From Cyanobacteria bacterium OH_PDB_230 (GTDB lineage: Bacteria; Cyanobacteriota; Vampirovibrionia; Gastranaerophilales; Gastranaerophilaceae): 64,000 nt of DNA. How positions within the stretch are numbered: the first letter of the stretch is position 1; the number at the start of each line of letters is the position of its first letter. A model generated the notes under the pieces. It did not search any database. It was not told where the DNA came from and saw only the letters and a list, made by a program, of their open reading frames with translations. The stretch lies in the NCBI GenBank assembly GCA_023421795.1, contig JAEZSO010000002.1, positions 124,001-188,000 on the forward strand, read 5' to 3'. Both the position numbers and the translations under genes were made by a program. Below, in pieces: positions 34,704 to 43,136 of the stretch.

Positions 34704-34876
34704 AACTCTATATGGATTCTATTTTGTTCCTTCAATTTTTAAAATTGGGAGAGTTGACTCTAATAACTTTGAAGTATACCCGCCATAGCAGCAGGAAACG
34801 GATAGGTTAAGGCGCTCACCCACCTGCGAGACCCGCAGGCAACAAAATACATCTGTATAGAGCTTTCTTTTATTTT
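34704..34876 (+). ncRNA. Structured RNA, probable 6S RNA (ssrS)
   Basis: No protein gene is here, yet the two ends form a long interrupted helix: 34706-34730 with 34838-34862 (CTCTATA/TATAGAG, GAT/ATC, ATTTTGTT/AACAAAAT). A hairpin CCTGCG-AGAC-CGCAGG sits in the 3' half, and the interior has a promoter-like TTGACT...TATACC. A closing helix, open centre and 3' hairpin are the 6S RNA plan, which sequesters RNA polymerase. An extended -10 (TGTCATAAT, 34689-34697) gives transcription from about 34704. The length of about 165-170 nt is close to known 6S RNAs. The name rests on fold, not on a database match. Confidence 0.6.
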
Positions 34877-35367
34877 AAAATCAGGGACAACACATAGTCA
34901 TTTAAGATATGACCTTCTCCAATATCGGTTTCAACGCTTTTTTCAGTTATAAAGCCCAGTTTTTTGTAAATTTCTACAGAAGGATTTTCACGAAGTGTTT
35001 TCAGCCAGATTTTTCTGATCCCATTTTCATTTGCAACTTGAAAAATTTTATCGAATCCAAAACGCCCCAACTTTTTTCCTCTAAACTTTTCTTTTAAATA
35101 AAATTTTGAAATAAAAAGGGTGGCATCAACTGTGTCGACAATATAAGAAAAATAACCAGCTATTTCATCATTTAAATAAATAAAATAGTATATTTCACCG
35201 CTTTGAATACTTTGGATTATATTTTCTTTATTTTGATAAAGATCAACCCAATATTTCACAAAGTCTACAGGCAATATCTTTGAATAATGCTCCAGATATA
35301 TTTCTTTTGCCAACTTTTCGATTTCTTCTACTTGTTCTTTTGTTGTTAAAACAACTAATTTTTTCAA
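34870..35367 (-). CDS. GNAT-family N-acetyltransferase (TTG start)
   Basis: A 165-residue acetyltransferase. The acetyl-CoA loop is 'KFRGKKLGRFGF', followed by 'WLKTLRENPSVEIYKKLGF', the usual GNAT motif B. The reading begins at TTG (35367), preceded by GAGGA; there is no in-frame ATG near. It converges on the 6S-like RNA, their ends nearly touching. The substrate, protein or small molecule, cannot be told. Confidence 0.85.
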   Translation of the reverse strand: MKKLVVLTTKEQVEEIEKLAKEIYLEHYSKILPVDFVKYWVDLYQNKENIIQSIQSGEIYYFIYLNDEIAGYFSYIVDTVDATLFISKFYLKEKFRGKKLGRFGFDKIFQVANENGIRKIWLKTLRENPSVEIYKKLGFITEKSVETDIGEGHILNDYVLSLILK

Positions 35368-35385
35368 AAGCTTGTTGTCCTCTTG

Positions 35386-35631
35386 CTATAAAATCTCTTC
35401 ATATAATGTGGGTGCTTCTTGCACAGAAACATTCCCTTGTGGAACTTTAAGTATTCTTACAATAATATCTTTGTTGGCCTGGGCAATTCTTATCTCATCA
35501 CCTTCTTTTAATTGTTTGGAAGGTTTCGCGACATTTCCGTTCACATAAATTCTTCCCTGCTCCGACACTTCGTTTGCAACGGTTCTTCTTTTTATTAATC
35601 TTGATACTTTTAAAAATTTATCTAGTCTCAT
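35386..35631 (-). CDS. rqcP: S4-domain RNA-binding protein (RqcP/Hsp15-like)
   Basis: An 81-residue single S4 domain: 'MRLDKFLKVSRLIKRRTVAN' and 'GRIYVNGNVAKPSKQLKEGD'. Length and start match RqcP (YabO), which stabilises the P-site tRNA on split 50S subunits during ribosome quality control with RqcH. Hsp15 (HslR) is the close alternative. Its ATG overlaps the stop of the preceding DciA-like gene by one base. Confidence 0.82.
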   Translation of the reverse strand: MRLDKFLKVSRLIKRRTVANEVSEQGRIYVNGNVAKPSKQLKEGDEIRIAQANKDIIVRILKVPQGNVSVQEAPTLYEEIL

Positions 35632-35966
35632 TATTTATTACTTTTTACCCAACTTTTATAATCGAATTTTAAATCTCTTATCTCTAGGTTCAATTCTTTT
35701 GCTTTTTCTTGAATTAGTTCCAAAAAAGTAGATTTAGAAAGGAAAAGCTCATTTGCGATATATGAATTCGCGCAAGAAATTATAAGAACATTTTGAGAAC
35801 TTATCCCAATGGGTTTTGTTACTTCAGCGATTTTCTTTCCTACCATCTCTTTCCAGGAATCAAAAAATGCTTGTTTGTTTGCCTCATCTGATTCATTGTG
35901 TTTAAAATCAAATTGACCCATTATTTCTTGTATAGATTCAAAGTTTGAATATTTTATTTTTCCCAT
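35631..35966 (-). CDS. DUF721/DciA-like protein
   Basis: A 111-residue protein whose central part ('FFDSWKEMVGKKIAEVTKPI', 'VLIISCANSYIANELF') matches the DUF721/DciA fold, a KH-like domain. DciA loads the replicative helicase DnaB in bacteria lacking DnaC or DnaI. It sits upstream of rqcP with a one-base overlap. The family is well recognised; its exact role here is inferred. Confidence 0.8.
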   Translation of the reverse strand: MGKIKYSNFESIQEIMGQFDFKHNESDEANKQAFFDSWKEMVGKKIAEVTKPIGISSQNVLIISCANSYIANELFLSKSTFLELIQEKAKELNLEIRDLKFDYKSWVKSNK

Positions 35967-36007
35967 ATTCTTATTATAAAGTTTTTAGTTGTTTTTTAAA
36001 AGACCTA

Positions 36008-37345
36008 TTATTTACCGATGCAGAAATTTTCAAAAATATTGTTTAAAACTTCATCGGTTATAACCTCGCCGCTTACCTCGCCAAGATACATAAGGGCCGT
36101 TTTAATGTCTATTGAAATCAAATCTTGTATTTCCTGATTATTTACAGCCGACAAGGCCTGTTCCAGGGCTTTTTTTGAATTTTCCAAACACTCTTGCTGT
36201 CTTTGGTTTGTCACAAACTCTGATTCGGTGTCGTTTTGCTCAATTACAAGTTTTTTTATTTCATGTTTCAATAAATCAATGTTTTTACCGGTTAAATTAG
36301 AAACGCAAATAAAGTCTCCCTCGGCATTTTCCACCAAATCCGCTTTTGAAGCCAGTTTTAGATAAGGTTTCTCTTGTATCAAATCAAAAATTTGCTCGTC
36401 TTCTTTGGTGTACCCTTCGCTTACATCAAACAAAAACAAGACAATGTCGGATTCTTCTATGCATTTTTTGGAAAAATCTATGCCTATAGATTCTACTTTT
36501 TCTATACCGTCACAATCTCTTATCCCGGCGGTATCGATTAATGTGGCGGAAACCCCATCTATATCAAGAGTTTCATGGATAACATCCCTTGTTGTTCCTG
36601 CTATATCTGTTACTATGGCCCTATCTAAATTTAACAAAGCATTAAACAATGAGGACTTGCCTACATTCGGCCTTCCGATTATTGCGATTTTTATTCCCTG
36701 CCTCAAAATATTAGAACTTTTTGAAAAACTTAAAACCTTGTTTATTTCTTTTAAAATAGGCATTATTTTTTCTTCGAGCAAATCATAAGAAGGTTCTTCG
36801 ACATCTTCAGGAAAATCAACGGCAGCAATTATCAAAGAATATAGATTGAATAATTCATCTTTTATTTTTTTCACTTCCTGCGAAAGCTTGCCTGATAGAT
36901 TTTTAGCGCTTTTCATAGCAAAATCTACCGTTTTGGCGTTTATTAAATCCAAAACCGCTTCAGCCTGAGATAAATCCATTTTATGGTTCAAAAAAGCTCT
37001 TTTGGTAAATTCGCCGCACTGTGCAAGTCTTGCCCCGTGTTCAAGAGTCAATTCCAATATTTTTTTTACAATATTCAAACCCCCATGGCATTGTATCTCT
37101 ATTGTATCTTCACCCGTAAAGCTTTTAGGGCCTTTAAAAGCCAAAACAATAACTTCGTCCACAAGATTTTCGCCGTCCACAATCCAACCATGGTGAATCA
37201 TTTCAGGTTTTATTTTTTTTCTCGAAAATATTTTTTGTATGATTTCATAGGATTTACTTCCCGAAATCCTGACAATTCCAACCCCGCCGGCGCCCAAAGG
37301 AGTTGCTATTGCACTAATTGTATCTAAGTCATATTTTATACCCAT
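36008..37345 (-). CDS. mnmE: tRNA modification GTPase MnmE
   Basis: A 445-residue protein. The start at 37345 ('MGIKYDLDTISAIATPLG') fits the family; a longer reading adds 22 hydrophobic residues unlike MnmE. It has an N-terminal formyl-THF-binding domain, a helical domain and an inserted GTPase with 'GRPNVGKSS' and 'DTAGIRD', and ends with the hallmark C-x-G-K ('FCIGK'). With MnmG it modifies wobble uridines (cmnm5U). It lies upstream of the dciA-like/rqcP pair on the same strand. Confidence 0.95.
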   Translation of the reverse strand: MGIKYDLDTISAIATPLGAGGVGIVRISGSKSYEIIQKIFSRKKIKPEMIHHGWIVDGENLVDEVIVLAFKGPKSFTGEDTIEIQCHGGLNIVKKILELTLEHGARLAQCGEFTKRAFLNHKMDLSQAEAVLDLINAKTVDFAMKSAKNLSGKLSQEVKKIKDELFNLYSLIIAAVDFPEDVEEPSYDLLEEKIMPILKEINKVLSFSKSSNILRQGIKIAIIGRPNVGKSSLFNALLNLDRAIVTDIAGTTRDVIHETLDIDGVSATLIDTAGIRDCDGIEKVESIGIDFSKKCIEESDIVLFLFDVSEGYTKEDEQIFDLIQEKPYLKLASKADLVENAEGDFICVSNLTGKNIDLLKHEIKKLVIEQNDTESEFVTNQRQQECLENSKKALEQALSAVNNQEIQDLISIDIKTALMYLGEVSGEVITDEVLNNIFENFCIGK

Positions 37346-37378
37346 GAATCCATAATATAACAATCTTAAAAAGAAAAC

Positions 37379-37405
37379 AAAAGCCGGCGAAAAACACCGG
37401 CTTTT
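37379..37405 (-). terminator. Terminator after the 224-residue protein gene
   Basis: The stem AAAAGCCGG / CCGGCTTTT around 9 bases, with T-rich sequence on the minus-strand exit side. It separates this gene from mnmE. Confidence 0.8.
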
Positions 37406-37418
37406 TATCAAACAATCC

Positions 37419-38093
37419 TTATTTAATATTGGCTAAATAAGAAAGATAGCTTGACAGCTGATTCCAATTCAGCGAAGAATTACCTGAAGACTTTGAGTTG
37501 TTGGAGGCAACATAATTAGACAAATAATCGTTGTTTAACGATAAATTTGACTGATTAAGCTTAGAGGCATTAAGCATGTTTTGGAAGGATTGATTTTGAT
37601 AACCCGTCAAGAAACTCAAATAGTTATATTGCTTTTGAAGCTCATTGTTCTCTAATTCGTTTCTTTTGCTCAAAACATCTCCGGCAAGAGCGCTTACCGC
37701 CTTGGCCCTACTGTCTTCAAGACCTTTTATGCTGTCAATGAATATTGAATTATCAAAGTTACCGAACCTTGACGCAATATCATTTTCCAGCTTTGTAATC
37801 ATTGGAGTATAAACATCCTTTATCGTCTCAAGGCCTTGCTGAGTGTAGGCCTCGACTTGCCTGTTCATATTGTCTATGGTTTCAGGCAAAAAGGTGTTTA
37901 ACTTTGGGACAGAAGACAATAAAGACTGCTGAATGTATTTGTTTAAAGCTTCTTCTTCAGGAGAATAATAATATTTAGAATAAATCGTATTATTCTTTAT
38001 GCTTGTTGAAACCAAAGGCTTCCCGTTAATAGTTATAACGCTTTGAGAAGTGGATGGAAGATACTTTGTTTCTGTTTTTGTTGTTTTTCCCAT
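37419..38093 (-). CDS. Helical protein of unknown function, possibly phage-virion-like
   Basis: A 224-residue protein. The start at 38093 follows AAAGGA; the longer reading lacks a ribosome site and has a hydrophobic, non-matching leader. There is no signal peptide, membrane segment or cysteine. Residues about 60-175 are helical ('KLENDIASRFGNFDNSIF', 'LEDSRAKAVSALAGDVLSK') and the C-terminus is Asn/Ser/Leu-rich. The helical stretch vaguely recalls internal virion or ejection proteins of short-tailed phages, but no other phage gene is near, so this is only a hint. It is monocistronic with its own terminator. Confidence 0.65.
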   Translation of the reverse strand: MGKTTKTETKYLPSTSQSVITINGKPLVSTSIKNNTIYSKYYYSPEEEALNKYIQQSLLSSVPKLNTFLPETIDNMNRQVEAYTQQGLETIKDVYTPMITKLENDIASRFGNFDNSIFIDSIKGLEDSRAKAVSALAGDVLSKRNELENNELQKQYNYLSFLTGYQNQSFQNMLNASKLNQSNLSLNNDYLSNYVASNNSKSSGNSSLNWNQLSSYLSYLANIK

Positions 38094-38188
38094 TTTTTGT
38101 TCCTTTCTTTTAAAGTGCTTAAGGAACAATTCAAAAATGAAGTAAAAACGCATTTGGATAAATAAATTATAACATTTGGGTCTTTTTT

Positions 38189-38217
38189 TTGTAAACTCAG
38201 AGAATCTGTTATATAGT
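38189..38217 (+). promoter_or_regulatory. Promoter of the HIT-protein gene
   Basis: TTGTAA (38189-38194), 17 bp, TATAGT (38212-38217), 27 bases before the ATG. Confidence 0.6.
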
Positions 38218-38244
38218 AAAAGTGTTAAAAAAATCGGAGGATTT

Positions 38245-38589
38245 ATGACAAACGCCGGCAATGATTGTATATTTTGTAAAATAGCAAACAAGGAAATTCC
38301 TGTCCCTCTTCTTTATGAAACAGAAAATGTTGTTGCTTTTAATGACGTCAATCCTCAGGCTCCAATCCACATTCTGGTTATTCCAAAAAAGCATTATGAA
38401 TCGTTAAACGAAACAGATGATAAAAATTTATTGGGGGACCTTTTAAGCGCAGTCAAGACGGTCACCCTAAAACAAGGAATAAAAGAATACAGGACGGTTG
38501 TTAACACGGGAAGAACAGCCGGACAGGCCGTTTTCCATACACATATTCACGTTTTATCCGGAAGAGAAATGCTTTGGCCTCCGGGATAA
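38245..38589 (+). CDS. HIT-family nucleotide hydrolase/transferase (HINT-like)
   Basis: A 114-residue protein. The start at 38245 has GGAGG five bases upstream; the longer reading would run through the promoter. It has 'CIFCKIANKEIP' at the N-terminus, typical of HINT proteins, and the catalytic histidine triad 'HTHIHVL' near the end. Such proteins hydrolyse nucleoside phosphoramidates; the physiological substrate is usually unknown. Confidence 0.92.
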   Translation: MTNAGNDCIFCKIANKEIPVPLLYETENVVAFNDVNPQAPIHILVIPKKHYESLNETDDKNLLGDLLSAVKTVTLKQGIKEYRTVVNTGRTAGQAVFHTHIHVLSGREMLWPPG

Positions 38590-38632
38590 GCCGCATATTT
38601 ATTCTAAAGGGAAAATATGATATAAATATGTT

Positions 38633-38965
38633 ATGCAATATTTAAGATGGTACGATAAAGATCCTTCACTAAAAGAATTCATGACTCTTTTAGAAGCTTT
38701 GGATCCTCAGGTTGTTGATCTGCTGGCTCAAGATTTCATTCAAATAATTGTGAATTCGGGCTTTATAAACGTTGACTCCTCTATTGACCTTTTAAATAAA
38801 AATTCCCCCGGAAGATTCAACAGGTGGTACGACAAAAACTATCATTTGCACACTTGTATAGAGCTTTTGAAAACATTGCCGGATGAAGAAAAACATCAAC
38901 TTTTAGAAACCTTCAAAGAATCTTGTTTTGAATTTATAACGAACATCTATTATGAAAAAGAATAA
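38633..38965 (+). CDS. Unknown small protein with an internal duplication
   Basis: A 110-residue protein with no known motif. It is two related halves: each begins R-W-Y-D-K (residues 5-9 and about 64-68) and runs through a similar Leu/Phe-rich helix pattern of about 36 residues. A TATAAA hexamer ends 6 bases before the ATG and no good ribosome site is present, so the mRNA may be leaderless. Its end overlaps the next gene, a short-chain reductase, by 14 bases, so they are coupled. No function is proposed. Confidence 0.7.
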   Translation: MQYLRWYDKDPSLKEFMTLLEALDPQVVDLLAQDFIQIIVNSGFINVDSSIDLLNKNSPGRFNRWYDKNYHLHTCIELLKTLPDEEKHQLLETFKESCFEFITNIYYEKE

Positions 38966-39689
38966 AAATATTTTAATAACAGGCTCCTCTCAAGGAATAG
39001 GCCTTTCAATAGCCAAAGCGCTTGCCAAAAAAGGGCACAACGTTTTTATAACAGGAAGAAATGAAGAAAAACTTCTTTCTGTTTCAAAAAAAACAGCAGT
39101 AAAAGGGTTTTTCGCCGTTGATTTGCTTAAAGAAAACAGTGAAAAAATGTTGTTTGACAAGGTAAATGATGTATTGGGCCCGATTGATGTTTTGATAAAC
39201 AACGCGGGAGAATACACATATAGCCCGGTAGAGAAAACATCCAATGAAGAAATAAACCGCGTAATGAAATTGAATATGGAAGCCCCTTTTAATTTAATTA
39301 AATTATCTGTTCCTCACATGAAAAAACAAAATTGGGGAAGAATAATAAATATTGGTTCAATATCAGGAATCGTCGGAGAAGCCAATGCCTCTTTATATTC
39401 AATGACAAAATCAGGATTGGTGGGTTTATCAAAAGCTTTGGCACTTGAATTGGCACAAAACAACATAACGGTAAACACTATAAATCCAGGGTGGGTAGAT
39501 ACCAATCTGGTGAACAACGAAGAGTTAAGAGAAGAGTTTTCTAAAGAAGAAATCCTTGAAACAATACCCCAAAGAAGATTTGTTCACCCAGATGAAGTGG
39601 CAAACCTTTGTATTTACCTTATCTCTGAAGAAGCAAAAGGAATGACGGGGCAGTCAATAAATCTCTGTGCCGGTATTTCTTTGGGATAA
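38952..39689 (+). CDS. Short-chain dehydrogenase/reductase (FabG-like)
   Basis: A 245-residue SDR. The cofactor motif is 'GSSQGIGLSIAKALA', the structural motif 'NNAGEY', and the catalytic S-Y-K lies in 'NIGSISGIVGEANASLYSMTKSG'. It is closest in appearance to 3-oxoacyl-ACP reductase FabG, but many SDRs look alike and no fatty acid genes adjoin it. It is coupled to the duplicated small protein upstream. Confidence 0.85.
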   Translation: MKKNKNILITGSSQGIGLSIAKALAKKGHNVFITGRNEEKLLSVSKKTAVKGFFAVDLLKENSEKMLFDKVNDVLGPIDVLINNAGEYTYSPVEKTSNEEINRVMKLNMEAPFNLIKLSVPHMKKQNWGRIINIGSISGIVGEANASLYSMTKSGLVGLSKALALELAQNNITVNTINPGWVDTNLVNNEELREEFSKEEILETIPQRRFVHPDEVANLCIYLISEEAKGMTGQSINLCAGISLG

Positions 39690-39709
39690 AAATATCCTTG
39701 ATTTTATTT

Positions 39710-40651
39710 TTACAGGCTGTGTTTAAACTGCCGAAAAATATAAAAGATATTTAAATCAAAACCGTATTTATCCGCCTGCTCAACAACATAATCATAAAGT
39801 TTCAAAATATGATCTTTGTTTTGCGCTTGTTTAGACAATGAATAATGAAGCTCCAAATCAAGAGCTATATGATTTATTTCAAGCTCAAGACATTCTTTTA
39901 TCCACATATCAATATCTTTTAGGCTGTCATTTACCTGCGGAATTATTATATATTTTGAGCGAAAAAGAGAATTGCCTTTTTTTGCCGCCTTGTTGTATAG
40001 AAACATATTTTTTCGCACTTTATCATAACAATCTACTTGTTTTATTTTTTTATACAACTCTCTGCTTCCAGCGTCAGGAGAGATTGTAACCATGCCAGAC
40101 CCGCTTTCCAAAACCTTTATTATTGATTTTTCAAACTTTATGCCGGAAGTTGGGATAAAAATACGTTTTTGATTGTTTTTAAGCAAAAAATCCACAATAG
40201 GGTTAAACTCCTTAAACAAAGAAACTTCGCCCCCTATAAAAGTAAATTCTTCATTGAATCTAATCAGGTTTTTTTTGTTTAATTCCTTCAAAATAGGCAA
40301 AACTTCATACTGCAATTTTGTTTCCCCATGGTTTTTGTTGCAATATATACAAGAAGAATTACACTGAACCCAGGTAGAAACGACGATATGGCTCATTCTT
40401 TCGTCATCTTCTTTTTCTTTCTCAACAAAGTGGCTGCAGTTTTCACAAACCTTGAAGGGGATTTCTCCTTGGCTGCATTTGTTTTTTATTTGTCTTTTTA
40501 AATCAATGAGCTTTTCCCATTTTACTTTTTGTCCTTTGTAGCCATTTATAATAATGGGGTTCTGATCAGCGGTGCAAGAACAGCAATGACTAACTCTGTT
40601 TATATCAAAAAAGAGACCGGTTTCTAAATAATGACAACTTTTATATTTCAT
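39710..40651 (-). CDS. Uncharacterised radical SAM protein
   Basis: A 313-residue protein. The SAM cluster motif C-x3-C-x2-C lies at about residues 97-104 ('VQCNSSCIYCNKNHGE'), followed by a GGE-like 'FIGGEVSLF'. Before it are extra cysteines ('SHCCSC' and 'CENCSHF') that could bind an auxiliary cluster, an unusual N-terminal place for SPASM-like cysteines. It is a single gene with no recognisable peptide or maturation partner, so the substrate is unknown; radical SAM proteins of this general type often accompany polysaccharide or peptide modification loci. Confidence 0.8.
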   Translation of the reverse strand: MKYKSCHYLETGLFFDINRVSHCCSCTADQNPIIINGYKGQKVKWEKLIDLKRQIKNKCSQGEIPFKVCENCSHFVEKEKEDDERMSHIVVSTWVQCNSSCIYCNKNHGETKLQYEVLPILKELNKKNLIRFNEEFTFIGGEVSLFKEFNPIVDFLLKNNQKRIFIPTSGIKFEKSIIKVLESGSGMVTISPDAGSRELYKKIKQVDCYDKVRKNMFLYNKAAKKGNSLFRSKYIIIPQVNDSLKDIDMWIKECLELEINHIALDLELHYSLSKQAQNKDHILKLYDYVVEQADKYGFDLNIFYIFRQFKHSL

Positions 40652-40862
40652 TTATTTCCACTCTTGAGGTCAAAAGGTTATTTTATATGGTCTAGAGATA
40701 CACCAACATAATAACAACTAATTTTATCATTTTGCGTTTCTTATTTCAATTAAAGCTATAAAAGAAAACATACTTGACCTAAAAAATTTATAAATAAACC
40801 TTTTTAGCAATGTTTTTTTTTTGTAAAGCCTTTATCATTTTAATGTATAGGGGTTTGTACCA
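40652..40862. other. AT-rich divergent intergenic region
   Basis: This separates the radical SAM gene (minus) from a small plus-strand gene. TTGTAA at 40821-40826 and TATAGG at 40846-40851 could be a plus-strand promoter. Nothing else stands out. Confidence 0.4.
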
Positions 40863-41075
40863 ATGAAAAATACTTTACTTGTAAACAAAGAGTCTGAAAA
40901 CTCTAAAAAGGCAGAAAAATATATTTTTAAGTACCTAAATGAGCTTAAAATTCATTTTAACCTGTCTGACTTTCAGCTGGTTAAAATTCTCAACTCAATT
41001 ATTCAAAAGCTAAAGAAAAAGTCCAACAACCAAAATTGGTGGAAGATACTTTTCAGGCCTAAGAAAAAATTTTAA
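40863..41075 (+). CDS. Small basic protein of unknown function
   Basis: A 70-residue Lys/Asn-rich protein, probably helical ('SKKAEKYIFKYLNEL', 'FQLVKILNSIIQKLKKK') with a W-W and a basic end 'RPKKKF'. A promoter-like element and GGGG lie upstream of the ATG. Its last 4 bases overlap the end of rseP on the other strand. No family was recognised; it is likely real because the reading is open in a region free of other genes. Confidence 0.55.
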   Translation: MKNTLLVNKESENSKKAEKYIFKYLNELKIHFNLSDFQLVKILNSIIQKLKKKSNNQNWWKILFRPKKKF

Positions 41076-42439
41076 ATTTGCTTTGTTACCAGGGCAAAGA
41101 CATCATTCAAAATTATAAGAACCATAAGAATAATTAAAGTATAAAAGAATATATTTCCAACTGCTTCCATAACTTTCTCATTCAAGGCTTTTCCTCTTAT
41201 TTTTTCAACAAGAAGGAAAAACAAATGACCGCCGTCTAAAGCAGGAATAGGAAGCAAGTTTATTATTGCAAGATTTAAACTTATTAAAGCCGTAAGAAGT
41301 ATACCCTTAAATAAACCCTGGTGCTGTATTACATCTGATCCTATTTTTGTTATGGCAACAATACCATGCATTTCCTGAATAGGAATTTTTCCCATAAGCA
41401 ATTTGCCTAAACCGTAAGTCATAAGCCTTAAATTAGAATCGACATATTTATAAGTGTTTTTTACTAGCTCTGATGGAGTTTTTGTCGGGACAAAAATTTC
41501 TCTGACCTGTTTTTCTATTCCCATAATACCGTCTGCATCAGGATAAATTTTATTTAGTTCCACCTTTTTCCCATCTCTTAAAACGGTTATATAGACGGGC
41601 TTGTATGTATCAGAAGCGGCAATAGCAACATCTTGAAGTGAAATAGGAGTATTAACTACAAATTTTTTCTTGTTATATATAGCATCTCTTAATTTTATCT
41701 GATCCTCTGACAGTTTCACATCATTGTTTTTATACTGTTCAAAACCAATTATTTCATCGTTAGTGAATTTTATTTGTTTTTCTTCCTCAAAAGCGGGTAA
41801 ATAAACGGTTTCTCCTTTTTTAATGGCTTTTGAAGGATCTATTTGAGGATTTATTTTTTCTAATTCTTTTTCCTTTTTTTCCATGGTTGATTTATCAACC
41901 ATGCCGTCAAAAGATCTTGAATTATACAAATATTTAGATAAAACAATAGGAAGATCGGCTCTTGAACCGTTAACGGAATAAACGATATCTCCCGGTTTAA
42001 GGCCGGATTGTTTTGTTGTTTCAGTTGCCGTAGGAAGAACTTTTATAACAGAAACCTCATACGTGCTTGAAGGTAAATTGCCCCAAATTAACCCTGTAAG
42101 AAAAACAAGTGCGATAGCACATAAAAAGTTTGCAAAAACTCCTGCAACGATAACAATTGCTCTTTGATAAATAGGTTTATTTTTAAATCTTTGAGGAGAG
42201 TCTTTAGGAAGCTCTGAAGCTTCATCATCATCTGGGAAGGAAACATATCCTCCTAATAAAAAAGAGTGGATTAAAAACTCTGTTTCTCCTATTTGTTTTT
42301 TAAACAAAGTTGGGCCAAAAGGAAGACCAAATCCAAATTTTTCTACTTTCATTTTAAACAACTTTGCAGCAAAAAAATGTCCCGCCTCATGAACCAAGAT
42401 CAACAAACTTATCAAAAGTATCATTATTATTAAATTCAT
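41072..42439 (-). CDS. rseP: RseP-type site-2 intramembrane metalloprotease
   Basis: A 455-residue M50B protease. Zinc ligands are in 'LVHEAGHFFAAK' (first membrane segment), with the third in 'LLPIPALDGGHLFFLL'; a PDZ region lies about residues 135-330, longer than usual because of a charged insertion ('MEKKEKELEKINPQIDPSKA'). It cleaves membrane proteins such as anti-sigma factors or signal peptide remnants. A GAGGAT site precedes the ATG. It is divergent from comF. Confidence 0.92.
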   Translation of the reverse strand: MNLIIMILLISLLILVHEAGHFFAAKLFKMKVEKFGFGLPFGPTLFKKQIGETEFLIHSFLLGGYVSFPDDDEASELPKDSPQRFKNKPIYQRAIVIVAGVFANFLCAIALVFLTGLIWGNLPSSTYEVSVIKVLPTATETTKQSGLKPGDIVYSVNGSRADLPIVLSKYLYNSRSFDGMVDKSTMEKKEKELEKINPQIDPSKAIKKGETVYLPAFEEEKQIKFTNDEIIGFEQYKNNDVKLSEDQIKLRDAIYNKKKFVVNTPISLQDVAIAASDTYKPVYITVLRDGKKVELNKIYPDADGIMGIEKQVREIFVPTKTPSELVKNTYKYVDSNLRLMTYGLGKLLMGKIPIQEMHGIVAITKIGSDVIQHQGLFKGILLTALISLNLAIINLLPIPALDGGHLFFLLVEKIRGKALNEKVMEAVGNIFFYTLIILMVLIILNDVFALVTKQI

Positions 42440-42470
42440 TTTTTATCCTCGTATATATTATAATTATTTT

Positions 42471-43136
42471 ATGATAAATAAGTTAAAAAAACTACTAGAC
42501 TACATATATAAGAAGAAGTGCTACTTTTGTTCTAGTTCAAAAGACAATTCTATTTTTTGTTCTTCTTGTTATGAAAAAATTGATTTTATGCCGCTTAAAC
42601 CTGTTGAAACAATAAATGGTTCTAGCATCTATGGTTGCTGCTATTACAAAAATCAAATCCAAAAATTAATAAGAGGCTTAAAATACCATAATAAAAAAGA
42701 ATTGGCTTTTTATCAGGCAAAAATAATGAACGAATACTGGCAAAAAATAAACAACAAAAAAGAAAAATACACGGTTATTCCAGTTCCTTTACATAAAAAC
42801 AGGCAAAAAAAGAGAAAATTTAACCATATGGATTTGGTATGTTATTATTTCTGCAATTTAACAGGAGATGATTTGAACATAGACTTAATAAAAAGAATAA
42901 AAGACACAAAACCTCAGTATAAACTTTCAAAAAAAGAAAGAGAAATAAATTTAAAAGAAGCTTTTAAAATAAATAAATATACAGAAATAAAAAGCCCAAT
43001 ACTTGTTATTGATGACATAACAACAACAGGTTCAACACTTTTAGAAATAATAAAAGAATTAAATAAAAACGATATTTTTGATATTACTGCCTTAACGACC
43101 GCTGTTCCTGAAAATAACTCTTTTTATATTTATTGA
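42471..43136 (+). CDS. comF: ComF-family phosphoribosyltransferase-like protein
   Basis: A 221-residue protein. The N-terminal zinc-type cysteines are in 'KKCYFCSS' and 'IFCSSCYEKI', and the PRPP-binding motif is 'ILVIDDITTTGSTL'. ComF proteins are tied to DNA uptake in naturally competent bacteria, although their activity is not settled. TATAAT (42459-42464) ends 6 bases before the ATG with no ribosome site, suggesting a leaderless mRNA. Its end overlaps the convergent GT2 gene by 7 bases. Confidence 0.88.
   Translation: MINKLKKLLDYIYKKKCYFCSSSKDNSIFCSSCYEKIDFMPLKPVETINGSSIYGCCYYKNQIQKLIRGLKYHNKKELAFYQAKIMNEYWQKINNKKEKYTVIPVPLHKNRQKKRKFNHMDLVCYYFCNLTGDDLNIDLIKRIKDTKPQYKLSKKEREINLKEAFKINKYTEIKSPILVIDDITTTGSTLLEIIKELNKNDIFDITALTTAVPENNSFYIY

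Noticed and set aside
34704..34876. The structured RNA as RNase P RNA, SRP RNA or tmRNA.
   Set aside because: It is too short for RNase P or tmRNA and lacks their signatures, and the SRP GGAAG/AGCAGC apical pair arrangement is not present in the right fold.
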